This document shows positions 44,201-51,917 of a stretch of 64,000 nt of DNA, piece after piece. The number at the start of each line of letters is the position of its first letter. Within the stretch, counting starts at the first letter, position 1. Made by a program: the position numbers and the translations under genes. The stretch comes from Clostridium pasteurianum DSM 525 = ATCC 6013 (GTDB taxonomy: Bacteria > Bacillota > Clostridia > Clostridiales > Clostridiaceae). The stretch spans positions 124,001 to 188,000 of the forward strand of contig NZ_CP009268.1 of assembly GCF_000807255.1 (NCBI RefSeq), in the 5' to 3' direction. Below the pieces are notes generated by a model. It was not told the origin of the DNA and did not search any database. It was given only the letters and a program-made list of their open reading frames with translations.

Positions 44201-44549
44201 TCATATGGTAAATGAGTTTAATAAGGGAAAGGGAGATATATTTCTTATATCTTTGAAAGCAGGAGGAACCGGGCTTAATTTGACAGGAGCAGATGTAGTT
44301 ATACACTATGATCCTTGGTGGAATCCTGCTGTTGAACAACAGGCCTCTGACAGGGCTCATAGGATTGGTCAAAAGAAAACGGTAGAGATAATAAAGCTTA
44401 TAGCTATGGGAACTATTGAAGAAAAGATATATGATCTTCAAGAGAAGAAAAGGGATATAATAAAGAGTGTTATGGATAGTGAAAATTCTGAGGAAACTAT
44501 AATTTCAAAAATGTCAGAAGAAGAAATAAGGGAGTTATTGACTAGTTAA
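41280..44549 (+). CDS. SNF2-family helicase with N-terminal SWIM zinc finger
   Basis: A 1089-aa ATPase. The SWIM motif CECREFHNYNLNDRICPHLAAAMF (about 80-103) is followed by a SNF2_assoc-like middle region (about 110-600) and a complete SNF2 motor: ADEMGLGKTLQ (about 646), TSYPLIRRD, DEAQQIKN (about 746), ALTGTPIENS, then the helicase C domain with LLFSQFTSVLKNIG, LKAGGTGLNLTGADVVIHYDPWWNP and QASDRAHRIGQ. Such bacterial proteins are thought to remodel protein-DNA or RNA polymerase complexes; no modification or nuclease genes are adjacent. GTG start behind AAGAGGTG. Confidence 0.92.
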   Translation: MFDIKEETVKYWVDDLVYKKAEDYYKNDKVKSINVTKNYNKSLNINETKIESVVMGEDKKFSNEILFNDKTGVNSVKCECREFHNYNLNDRICPHLAAAMFKYIRDKSSITGHINSIRTKLLIDQIKNGMISVETNKKKLSLEIKLEITPWSEKGSNLQLKIGEDRLYVVRNMREFISAYIGKGENIEFGKGFTFDSNIHYFDEEDKKIIDIIEEIYEDDKRNLQMEYSYYNNSNRILVGKRAHLTDIKVKRFLDIIENREINVILKGEEYKNVKVIQKDIPLEFELLHNNNEIELIQKGSIPSPVTINGEYFFYEGFIYKVEEKKRNLYIPFYNTFLKEKKNVIKFDLEDSEKIASYVIPGLEKITDNVVIDTSLQEKFYKEPLNVKVYLDRSNDMVMAKIKFCYGNIIINPLSKDSGRLKNSILIRDVETELSIIKLFKSYKFQKYGDEFINNEEEQIVDFLNDGVKELQDFCEIYYSNSFKNFKIYGTSYYSGGIKLNENDLLEFNFEIEGVEKSELKNIFEALRQKKKYYRLKKGGFVPLESEEIKNIGNMIDFLDIKDSQLQKDKIIIPKYNSMYIDENIKLHNMDYIKRDNKFTQLINSIKYVKDIDFFVPKELERIMRKYQKFGFKWLKSLARCGFGGILADEMGLGKTLQVISFLASEKKSGNNIPSIVICPTSLVYNWLSEIQRFYPDLKVLVISGSREERKNSIENYKGHDILITSYPLIRRDIEYYHSIDFKYCILDEAQQIKNPNSINAKSVKEIKAENYFALTGTPIENSLTELWSIFDFIMPGYLMSHTKFIKKYEAPIVKGNDKNSLGELNKHIRPFILRRLKSEVIKELPPKIEHKITVEMAEEQKKVYAAYLQNAKEQIDSNIKEKGFNKSKLMILSILTRLRQICCDPSIFIENYKGDSGKLAALDNIIDNSINSGHRILLFSQFTSVLKNIGTFLSEKNVEYMYLDGQTKMEERGHMVNEFNKGKGDIFLISLKAGGTGLNLTGADVVIHYDPWWNPAVEQQASDRAHRIGQKKTVEIIKLIAMGTIEEKIYDLQEKKRDIIKSVMDSENSEETIISKMSEEEIRELLTS

Positions 44550-44715
44550 AGAATATTATAAACTTATTGTTGACAATAAAATCTATATATAATAACATAA
44601 AGTTATAGAATTGTTAACTGAATAACGTGAATTACTAGTTAATTATTAATACAAATATTGTTATAATAATTTGAAATTTGTTTATAATAACATATAAAGC
44701 TATTTATAAAAAAAT

Positions 44716-45026
44716 GCATTGATGGGAAGAGTAGCAGATAAAAGTATTTATAAGAGAGCTGAAGTTGCTGAAAATCAGTAATATCTATATTTGTGAACAT
44801 GGCCCCTGAGCAGTATATCTGAATAAAACTAATCTTGTTTTATAGGGTATGACGAGAAGCACACGTTAAAGTGCAAGGTGATAAAATTAGTAGGGATGGG
44901 TTATTAAAGTTATCCTATATTGAGGAGTCACTTAGTGAGATCTCTTGATTAAAGGCAGAGATGAAATAGAGTGGTAACGCGATAATACGCCTCTAAATAA
45001 AACTTAGTTTTATTTAGAGGTTTTTT
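44716..45026 (+). promoter_or_regulatory. T-box leader of metG
   Basis: A Stem I start GATGGGAAGAGTAGCAG, the AGAGAG/GAA-type conserved bases, a probable AUG specifier at 44799-44801 in GAACATGG, the T-box sequence AGAGTGGTAACGCG at 44968-44981, and the competing terminator CCTCTAAATAAAAC.../TTTTATTTAGAGG with T-run at 44990-45026. Uncharged tRNA-Met should favour antitermination. Confidence 0.92.
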
Positions 45027-45050
45027 GTTTTAGAAATAGGAGGAAAAGTT

Positions 45051-46991
45051 ATGAGTGAAAAGAAAAAATTTTATATTACTACACCAATTTATTATCCATC
45101 AGCTAAACTTCATATAGGTAATACCTATACTACAGTAGCGGCAGATGCATTAGCCAGATTTAAAAGGCTATGTGGATATGATGTAATGCTGCTTACTGGG
45201 ACGGATGAACACGGTCAAAAAATACAGAGAAAAGCTGAAGAAAAAGGAGTAACCCCTAAAGAATATGTAGACGAAATAGTAGCAGGAATAAAAGATTTAT
45301 GGAAAATGATGAACATAGGCTATGACAAATTTATAAGAACTACTGATGATTATCATGTTAAAGCAGTTCAAAAGATATTTAAAAAACTTTATGACCAAGG
45401 TGATATATATAAAGGTTCTTATGAAGGATTATATTGTACTCCCTGTGAATCCTTCTGGACGGAAACACAGCTTGACCATGGAAACTGTCCTGACTGTGGG
45501 AGACCAGTAGAAAAGACAAAAGAAGAAGCTTACTTTTTTAAGATGTCAAAATATGCAGATAGACTTATTGAATATATAGAAAGTCATCCCGACTTTATTC
45601 AACCAGAATCAAGAAAGAATGAAATGCTTAATAATTTCTTGAAACCAGGATTGCAGGATTTATGTATTTCAAGGACCTCATTTAACTGGGGAATACCTGT
45701 TACCTTTGATGAGAAGCATGTTATCTACGTATGGATAGATGCACTATCAAACTATATTACAGCTCTTGGATATGGCAGTGACAATGAAGAATTATATAAA
45801 AAGTATTGGCCTTGTGATTTACATCTAATTGGAAAAGATATATTAAGATTTCATACAATATACTGGCCTATAATGCTGATGGCTTTAGGACAGGAACTTC
45901 CAAAGCAAGTTTTCGGACATGGATGGTTATTGGTAGACGGAGGAAAAATGTCAAAATCTAAAGGGAATGTAGTAGACCCGGTAGTATTGGTTAATGAATT
46001 TGGCACTGACCCCGTAAGATATTATCTATTACACGAAATACCATTTGGAGCAGATGGATTATTTAATAATGAAATATTCATTAAAAAGATAAATTCTGAT
46101 CTAGCTAATGATCTTGGAAATTTGGTTTCAAGAACAGTGGCAATGATAGAAAAGTATTTTGATGGCACTATACAAGCACCTACAGATAAAGAGAATATCG
46201 ATAATGAACTCATTGATTTAGCCTTGGAAACCCCTAGAAATGTAGAAAAGCATATGGATAACCTAAAAATACCAGAAGCTTTAGATGATATTTGGAATCT
46301 TATAAGAAGGTCAAATAAATATATAGATGAAACTACTCCATGGATACTTGCTAAGGATGACAACAAGAAGGCTAGATTGGGAACTGTTTTATATAATTTA
46401 ATAGAAAGTCTTAGAATTGTATCTACACTTTTATCAGCCTTTTTACCAGATACCAGTAAAAAAATAAATGAACAATTAAATGTAGAATTGACCACTTGGA
46501 ATAGTATAGCAGCCTTTGATGGAACAAGAGCAGGAACTATAGTAAATAAGGGAGAGGTTATATTTCCAAGAATAGATGTAGATGCTAAACTTGAAATACT
46601 TAATAAAATAAGAGAAGATCAATTAAAAGCTTCAGCAAAATCATCAATAAAGCCAATAAAAGAAGAAATTACTATAGAAGATTTTGATAAGATAGATTTA
46701 AGGGTAGTAAAAGTAATAGAATGTGAGGCAGTAAAGAAATCCAATAAGCTTCTAAATTTAAAGGTGGACTTAGGTGGTGAGGAAAGACAGGTTATTTCAG
46801 GAATTTCCAAGTATTATAAGCCTGAAGAACTTGTAGGAAAATATGTAGTGCTTGTAGCTAATTTAAAACCAGCAAAATTGAGAGGAGAACTTTCACAAGG
46901 CATGATACTTGCAGCTGCAACAGATGATGATAGTAAATTATTTACTGTATCAATACCAGGAGAGTTGCCAACAGGAAGTCAGGTAAGATAA
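45051..46991 (+). CDS. metG: Methionyl-tRNA synthetase
   Basis: A 646-aa class I synthetase. ITTPIYYPSAKLHIGNTYT contains the HIGH-type motif; GTDEHGQK; a zinc module CTPC...CPDC (about 128-149); and KMSKSKGNVV (about 299). The anticodon-binding helical domain follows, then a C-terminal EMAP/Trbp tRNA-binding domain (about 540-646: FDKIDLRVVKVIECEAV...GMILAAA). RBS AGGAGGAAAAG. Controlled by the T-box upstream. Confidence 0.97.
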   Translation: MSEKKKFYITTPIYYPSAKLHIGNTYTTVAADALARFKRLCGYDVMLLTGTDEHGQKIQRKAEEKGVTPKEYVDEIVAGIKDLWKMMNIGYDKFIRTTDDYHVKAVQKIFKKLYDQGDIYKGSYEGLYCTPCESFWTETQLDHGNCPDCGRPVEKTKEEAYFFKMSKYADRLIEYIESHPDFIQPESRKNEMLNNFLKPGLQDLCISRTSFNWGIPVTFDEKHVIYVWIDALSNYITALGYGSDNEELYKKYWPCDLHLIGKDILRFHTIYWPIMLMALGQELPKQVFGHGWLLVDGGKMSKSKGNVVDPVVLVNEFGTDPVRYYLLHEIPFGADGLFNNEIFIKKINSDLANDLGNLVSRTVAMIEKYFDGTIQAPTDKENIDNELIDLALETPRNVEKHMDNLKIPEALDDIWNLIRRSNKYIDETTPWILAKDDNKKARLGTVLYNLIESLRIVSTLLSAFLPDTSKKINEQLNVELTTWNSIAAFDGTRAGTIVNKGEVIFPRIDVDAKLEILNKIREDQLKASAKSSIKPIKEEITIEDFDKIDLRVVKVIECEAVKKSNKLLNLKVDLGGEERQVISGISKYYKPEELVGKYVVLVANLKPAKLRGELSQGMILAAATDDDSKLFTVSIPGELPTGSQVR

Positions 46992-47140
46992 GATTTCAAT
47001 TAAAACATTATTGACAATATATAAAATAAGTTATATTATTACAAAGGATAATGATAACAGACAAATTGTAAATTGTTATGCTGATTTTATAAGTTTATAA
47101 CATATATTTAACATAGCAGATTTATAATGTATAAAGTAAA

Positions 47141-47290
47141 AGGAACTTGTTAGGTGAGGTTCCTATATGAATATACGCTACTACCCAGAAATGTGGAGAC
47201 ACGCCAATGGGTTAGCTGGTACTACCGAATTAAGGTTTTATCTAATGTAGCTGAGAATTTCTCTAAGTCATATAGTGCCAAAACTCAACT
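47141..47290 (+). promoter_or_regulatory. M-box (ykoK) Mg2+ riboswitch
   Basis: Highly conserved M-box blocks occur in order: TTGTTAGGTGAGGTTCCTAT, ATACGCTACTACCCAGAAATG, GACACGCCAATGGGTTAGCTGG, TAAGGTTTTATCTAATG, CATATAGTGCCAAAACTC. In B. subtilis the M-box terminates transcription when Mg2+ is abundant. Here it is followed by a terminator at 47316-47346 and then an ABC transporter, not mgtE, corA or mgtA. Confidence 0.93.
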
Positions 47291-47315
47291 AGGTGGGAGT
47301 TTTTAATGTGCTTTT

Positions 47316-47346
47316 AAAAGCTTTCACTTATGGTGGAAGCTTTTTG
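47316..47346 (+). terminator. Expression-platform terminator of the M-box
   Basis: AAAAGCTTTCAC/GGTGGAAGCTTTTT stem with a short loop and T-run. The sequence just before it (GTGCTTTTAAAAGC) offers alternative pairing. Confidence 0.85.
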
Positions 47347-47385
47347 TTTTGTGTATTAATCAGATTAGGAAAGGTGATGATATAT

Positions 47386-47457
47386 ATGGACGGAGATGCC
47401 AGTTGCTGTAAATTCAAAAGTTTATATTGTGAAATTAAGATTGTATTAGATATTTGA
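47386..47457 (+). CDS. Possible 23-aa leader peptide between M-box and ABC transporter
   Basis: ATG preceded by AAAGGTGATG at 7 bases, encoding MDGDASCCKFKSLYCEIKIV and three more residues, then TGA. It has an excellent RBS and sits right after the riboswitch terminator. It could be a regulatory leader peptide, a small membrane or metal-binding peptide (three Cys), or the stub of a lost gene. No similarity recognised. Confidence 0.35.
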   Translation: MDGDASCCKFKSLYCEIKIVLDI

Positions 47458-47505
47458 AGATAAATAATAATTTATATTTCACGTATTTATAAAATTTCTT
47501 TAACA

Positions 47506-47524
47506 CCTTAATTTCACATTAAGG
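47506..47524 (+). promoter_or_regulatory. Short hairpin overlapping the Shine-Dalgarno of the transporter permease
   Basis: CCTTAAT, 5-base loop, ATTAAGG, whose second arm includes the AAGG of the AAGGAGGAG ribosome binding site of the permease gene. Confidence 0.45.
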
Positions 47525-47536
47525 AGGAGAAATAAC

Positions 47537-49255
47537 ATGAAAAATGAAAAAGTCTTTAATAAACAAAAATTTGGCATGATTGATGTTGTAATTTTTATAT
47601 GTATAGCAATGGTAATATACTTGATAATGTCTCCTGGTATGAATGGAACTTCGGGGAACATTGATGTAAAAATTTCAACGGATTTGGATATGCTACCTTC
47701 CTATGCATTGAGATCTGTTTTGAGAATGACGGCTGCCTACATAATAGCTATAATTTTTACACTGACGTATGGATATATAGCTGCTCATAATAAGAAAGCA
47801 GAAAAAATACTTATACCAATACTTGATATACTTCAATCTATACCAGTATTATCTTTTTTACCAGCAGTAGTTTTAGGATTAATCGCATTATTTCCCAATG
47901 GAACTTTAGGAATTGAAATAGCTTCTATTATATTAATATTCACTGGTCAGGCTTGGAATATGACTTTTAGCTTCTATTATTCTATAAAGATCTTACCTCG
48001 AGATCTAAAGGAAGCTTCAAGAATTTTACAATTAAATAGATGGCAGCAATTTAAAAAATTAGAACTTCCCTTTGCCACTATAGGACTTGTTTGGAATAGT
48101 ATGATGTCTTGGGCTGGTGGATGGTTCTTTTTAATGGCCTGTGAAATGTTTACCCTGCAGGGAAGAAGTTTTAGATTAAAAGGTATAGGATCATTTTTGC
48201 AGACTGCTGCTAATGAAGGAAATACAAAGGCACTTATATATGGAATAATAATGCTTCTTATAGTAATAATACTTTTAGATCAATTTATATGGAGACCTGT
48301 AATTGCGTGGTCTGATAAATTTAAAATAGAGCTTACACAGTCAAATGATGAGCCTAAATCTTTTGTTTTAAAATTACTCAGACGATCTTATATAGTACAG
48401 ATATTAACTGAAAAAATATTTGATCCATTTTTTTCCTTTATAGGCAAACGTATAGATAATATTATAATTAACATAAATAAAAATAAAGTTGTAAGTAGTA
48501 GAAAATTTGGAAATATATCAAAAATAATAATTAGGATAGTTAGTATAATTGTATTGATATACTTGGGGTTTAATGTAATTAAACTTTTAAGTACTTTAAG
48601 TTTTACGGATTTAAAACAAATTCCTAAAGCTGTATTATTTTCCTTGTTAAGAGTTATAGCTGCTCAGATTATAGCATTAATTTGGACTGTACCTGTAGGG
48701 GTAGCAATCGGAATGAATAAAAAGCTTGCAAATATATTTCAACCTATTATACAAGTTATAGCCTCAGTTCCAGCTACAGCACTATTTCCCGTAGTACTTG
48801 GAGTATTCATGAGTGCACTGGGTGGTCTTGGGTTTGCATCTATAATATTAATGGTAATGGGAACTCAGTGGTATATATTATTTAATGTAGTTGCAGGAGC
48901 GATGGCAATACCTGAAGACCTAAGAGCAGCTACTAAAACTTTTGGTATAAGGGGAATAAAAAAATGGAAAACTCTTATACTTCCTGGAATTTTCCCAAAC
49001 CTTGTTACGGGAATGATTACAGCTACAGGGGGATGCTGGAATGCAAGTATTGTATCGGAATATGTAAACTTTGGAGGACACGCTGTTAAAACTATAGGAC
49101 TTGGAGCTCTTATTTCTGAGGCTACAGAAACAGGAAATTTTGCATTGCTTTTGATGGGTACAATAACTATGTGTATAGTAGTTGTGGTCATCAACAACGT
49201 AGTTTGGAAAAGACTTTATACTCTAGCAGAAGAGAGATTTAAAATAGAAATATAA
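47537..49255 (+). CDS. ABC transporter, duplicated permease component (COG4986-like)
   Basis: A 572-aa integral membrane protein made of two fused BPD_transp_1 modules (about 60-260 and 345-560). Each carries an EAA-type coupling loop: LPRDLKEASRILQLNRWQQFKKLELP and IPEDLRAATKTFGIRGIKKWKTLILP. The overall look is that of the nitrate/taurine class (SsuC/TauC) and of the group called ABC-type anion transport, duplicated permease. No substrate-binding protein is encoded nearby. It lies under the M-box leader, so Mg2+ status should control it. A role in Mg2+ or another divalent cation is inferred from regulation only. Confidence 0.85.
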   Translation: MKNEKVFNKQKFGMIDVVIFICIAMVIYLIMSPGMNGTSGNIDVKISTDLDMLPSYALRSVLRMTAAYIIAIIFTLTYGYIAAHNKKAEKILIPILDILQSIPVLSFLPAVVLGLIALFPNGTLGIEIASIILIFTGQAWNMTFSFYYSIKILPRDLKEASRILQLNRWQQFKKLELPFATIGLVWNSMMSWAGGWFFLMACEMFTLQGRSFRLKGIGSFLQTAANEGNTKALIYGIIMLLIVIILLDQFIWRPVIAWSDKFKIELTQSNDEPKSFVLKLLRRSYIVQILTEKIFDPFFSFIGKRIDNIIININKNKVVSSRKFGNISKIIIRIVSIIVLIYLGFNVIKLLSTLSFTDLKQIPKAVLFSLLRVIAAQIIALIWTVPVGVAIGMNKKLANIFQPIIQVIASVPATALFPVVLGVFMSALGGLGFASIILMVMGTQWYILFNVVAGAMAIPEDLRAATKTFGIRGIKKWKTLILPGIFPNLVTGMITATGGCWNASIVSEYVNFGGHAVKTIGLGALISEATETGNFALLLMGTITMCIVVVVINNVVWKRLYTLAEERFKIEI

Positions 49256-49267
49256 GGAGTGATGGAT

Positions 49268-50560
49268 TTGAGAAAGCAAAAGGAATTCATAAAAGTAAAG
49301 GGAATAACGAAGTACTTTGGAGAGTCGGAAAAGCCTACATTAAAGGACATAAACATAAATATAAATGAAGATGAATTTATAGCTATTCTTGGGCCCTCAG
49401 GATCTGGGAAATCATCACTTCTTAGGATTATAACAGGACTTCTTGAGCCTACAGAGGGAGAAGTTATATTTGATGGCAAAAAGGTAGATGGGGTAAATCC
49501 TTATGCATCTATAGTTTTCCAGTCCTTTGCTCTATATCCTTGGCTTACAGTACAGGAAAATGTGGAACTGGGATTAAAAGCAAAGGGATTTCCAAAAGAC
49601 TATACTACAGAAAAGGCATCGGAACTTATAAGCCTTATTGGTTTAGACGGTTTTGAAGACGCCTATCCAAAGGAACTGTCTGGGGGTATGAGACAGAGGG
49701 TTGGTTTTGCAAGAGCCCTGGCAGTACAGCCTAAATTGTTATGTATGGATGAACCTTTTTCTGCATTAGATTTTTTAACAGCAGAAAACTTAAGAACAGA
49801 ACTTATAGATTTGTGGACTAATAAAAAAATGCCTATAAAGAGTGTTATAATGATAACTCACGGAATAGAAGAAGCAGTACTTATGGCAGATAAGATAGTT
49901 ATGCTTAGTCGTGATCCTGCTAGAGTTATAGCAGAGATAAAAATAAATCTTCCTCATCCAAGGAACAGAAAGTCCATTGAATTTGAAAGAACCGTTGATA
50001 GTATTTATAAAGTACTTACAAAGGGTGAATTTGATGATCAAGATGAAAATGAAATAAAAAAAGTGGTTAAAGAGAAGGTGGAAAAACCTGTTGAAATCCC
50101 AGCAGCCAGTATTGGTGTTATGTCTGGGTTATTAGAATTAGTAGATGATAACGACGGCAGAATGGATATCTATCAGCTGGGGCGTGATCTTATGATGGAG
50201 ATAGATGACCTTCTTCCTAATATTGAAGGAATATCCATGCTTAAATTTGCAGATGTAAAAGAAGGGGATATTATTATTACTCCCCTTGGAAGTAGTTTTA
50301 TTGAAGCGGAAACGGAACAGGCAAAAGAAATTTTCAGAGAGCAGATAATGGATATTTCTACATTTAAAGTTATAGTAAAGGTTCTTAATACTAAGAAGAA
50401 CAAAACTATGAAAGAAGAATTTTTTCAGGAGTTATTTGCTCAGTACCTGGGAGAGCATTCTATAGAAAGTAAGATGGATGTGATTATAGATTGGGGAAGA
50501 TATGCTGAACTATTTAATTATGATCACGATACAGAAGAATTATATATAGATATGGAATAA
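49268..50560 (+). CDS. ABC transporter ATP-binding protein with C-terminal AAA-associated domain
   Basis: A 430-aa protein. ATPase (about 1-255) with Walker A GPSGSGKSS (from about 42), LSGGMRQRVGFARAL signature (about 136), Walker B LLCMDEPFSALD, and the switch His in ITHGIEEAV. The C-terminal 150 residues (VMSGLLELVDDNDGRMDIYQLGRDL... to DWGRYAELFNYDHD) match the AAA-associated C-terminal domain seen on such ATPases, a winged-helix-like regulatory module. AAGGAG at 49254-49259 best fits the TTG at 49268; GTG 49259 and ATG 49262 are too close. Only 12 bases separate it from the permease. Confidence 0.88.
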   Translation: MRKQKEFIKVKGITKYFGESEKPTLKDINININEDEFIAILGPSGSGKSSLLRIITGLLEPTEGEVIFDGKKVDGVNPYASIVFQSFALYPWLTVQENVELGLKAKGFPKDYTTEKASELISLIGLDGFEDAYPKELSGGMRQRVGFARALAVQPKLLCMDEPFSALDFLTAENLRTELIDLWTNKKMPIKSVIMITHGIEEAVLMADKIVMLSRDPARVIAEIKINLPHPRNRKSIEFERTVDSIYKVLTKGEFDDQDENEIKKVVKEKVEKPVEIPAASIGVMSGLLELVDDNDGRMDIYQLGRDLMMEIDDLLPNIEGISMLKFADVKEGDIIITPLGSSFIEAETEQAKEIFREQIMDISTFKVIVKVLNTKKNKTMKEEFFQELFAQYLGEHSIESKMDVIIDWGRYAELFNYDHDTEELYIDME

Positions 50561-50585
50561 CAAGATAGACAAAAAATATATTTCA

Positions 50586-50616
50586 GCAGTCATTAAATTA
50601 TGGTGACTGCTTTTTT
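50586..50616. terminator. Terminator after the ABC transporter operon
   Basis: GCAGTCA...TGACTGC stem within CAGCAGTCATTAAATTATGGTGACTGC as two overlapping segments, followed by six T; also faces the convergent DUF4190 gene. Confidence 0.8.
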
Positions 50617-50884
50617 ACAGTGATGCAGTGAATACTCCCATAATAGTTATAACGATTATAAAAACTATTATTCCCATGATACTTAATACGATGCCGGAAG
50701 TAGCAAGAGAATCTCCTTTCAGGGTTATGTCATATTCCTGAAAGCGTATTTTGGTTTTTATTCCAATTATAATTCCAAGTATACTAAATAACAGTCCAAT
50801 AAAGTTTATTATGGGAATAAAGCATAAAATTAATCCTACTATTCCCAAAATTAAAGTGGCAATAGCCATATCATTATTTTTCAA
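50615..50884 (-). CDS. DUF4190-type small membrane protein
   Basis: An 89-aa protein with two hydrophobic helical hairpins: MAIATLILGIVGLILCFIPI followed by FIGLLFSILGIIIGI, and LATSGIVLSIMGIIVFIIVI. The AxxxLGIxGLxLxxIPxxNxxGLxxxILGIIxG pattern is that of DUF4190. These proteins are common in Firmicutes; function unknown. RBS GGAGGTGAT precedes the ATG. Confidence 0.8.
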   Translation of the reverse strand: MKNNDMAIATLILGIVGLILCFIPIINFIGLLFSILGIIIGIKTKIRFQEYDITLKGDSLATSGIVLSIMGIIVFIIVITIMGVFTASL

Positions 50885-51126
50885 ACATAATCACCTCCAT
50901 TGTATCATTGCTTAATGAATAAGAATATAGCAGATATCTTTATCTCCATGACTACCATCCGTAATTAAACTTTTACATTCTATTAAAGTGGGAGATAACG
51001 GCTGCTGTACCGCCTCTGAATAACGATTTTTAAGCATCAAAAAAACATATGAAGAACTCTGCTTATAATGATTATGTGAAAAATATATAACTTATTACTA
51101 AATTCTATAAATAAACTGTATAAATT
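50885..51126. other. Intergenic region with a possible structured element
   Basis: Between the DUF4190 gene and the cspA terminator. TATCTCC near 50945 and GGAGATA near 50993 can pair around CATGACTACCATCCG, and a GC-richer stretch CGGCTGCTGTACCGCC follows at about 50999-51014. It is unlike the surrounding AT-rich DNA and may be an old mobile-element remnant or a small RNA. No coding frame with an RBS seen. Confidence 0.3.
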
Positions 51127-51162
51127 AAAAAGCGTACACAGCAATTTACTTGTACGCTTTTA
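51127..51162 (-). terminator. Terminator after cspA
   Basis: In mRNA sense AAAAGCGTACA/TGTACGCTTTT with a 10-base loop and T-rich tail. Confidence 0.88.
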
Positions 51163-51210
51163 ATAAATATGTTAAGTGAAATTTTTAGAAGTTAAAATTT
51201 TACTAACAAT

Positions 51211-51408
51211 CTATGCTTTTCTTACATTAACAGCTTGATCGCCCTTTTGTCCTTGAGTTAGTTCGAATTCAACTTTTTCTCCTTCTTCTAAGGTCTTGAA
51301 TCCTGACTCTTCAATACCTGAATAGTGGACAAATACATCTTTTCCGTCTTCAGTAGTAATGAAGCCGTAACCCTTTTGAGCATTAAACCATTTTACATTT
51401 CCTGTCAT
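51211..51408 (-). CDS. cspA: Cold-shock protein CspA family
   Basis: A 65-aa OB-fold RNA chaperone. RNP1 KGYGFIT and RNP2 VFVHYSGI are intact: [37 protein letters not shown] precedes the ATG. Directly upstream of that RBS (19 bases from the start codon) begins a 158-bp inverted-repeat element, so the mRNA leader, normally important for cold-shock control, is formed at least in part by that element. Confidence 0.95.
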   Translation of the reverse strand: MTGNVKWFNAQKGYGFITTEDGKDVFVHYSGIEESGFKTLEEGEKVEFELTQGQKGDQAVNVRKA

Positions 51409-51427
51409 TAAAAAAACCTCCTAAAAT

Positions 51428-51585
51428 AGGCATGTGAAAATAAATAATAAGTACAGATGCGACGAATATTTTGAATCATACAAGGAAGCAGGTTCCGAGG
51501 ATAGTGAGCTATCTGAGGGTTCTGCCGACGCAGTAGGATTCAAAATAGGCTAGCATACTGACTAGTTATTTATTTGAATATGCCT
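51428..51585. repeat. 158-bp structured repeat, copy E1
   Basis: Nearly the same sequence and exactly the same length as 54142-54299. Imperfect terminal inverted repeats (AGGCATGTGAAAATAAATAA at the left, TTATTTATTTGAATATGCCT at the right). Inside are ATTTTGAATC/GATTCAAAAT, GCAGGTTCCGAGGATAG pairing with CTATCTGAGGGTTCTGC, and CTGCCGACGCAG. Looks like a MITE with an RNA-like core. No coding frame. Confidence 0.8.
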
Positions 51586-51917
51586 TAACTAATATGAAAA
51601 TCATCCTGTTGACTTTCTTACATATATTATGCCTATTAAGTAAGTATTTATTCAAATATGTAGGGAAGTCAAAAAACGATATACAGAATCAAAGTAACTT
51701 ATATATTGAAAAACAGGAAATTGAATCTTAAAATGAAGTAACTACCCGTAACTTTTTATTTAGCTTTCATTAAAAAATTTTCTCATGGATAAAATTAATT
51801 TAAATAAAAGTAATATTTATTGAAAAATGCTAAAAAATAAATTGAATCATTACAAAACCAAGAGTTATAATGTATTTTAATGATAATTCAATAAAAACTA
51901 TAAAGGAGTATTTAAAT
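51586..51917. other. AT-rich region upstream of tatD, no gene seen
   Basis: About 330 bases between the 158-bp repeat and tatD. No hairpin-T structure or frame with an RBS is visible; promoters for tatD and, in the opposite direction, cspA are expected here. Confidence 0.4.

Noticed and set aside
41280-44549. SNF2 helicase as part of a phage-defence system such as DISARM
   Set aside because: No methyltransferase, nuclease, PLD or DUF1998 gene is nearby; neighbours are uracil-DNA glycosylase and metG.
50945-51014. Known riboswitch in the DUF4190-cspA gap
   Set aside because: The GC-richer stretch matches no riboswitch consensus I know; left as an unexplained structured region.
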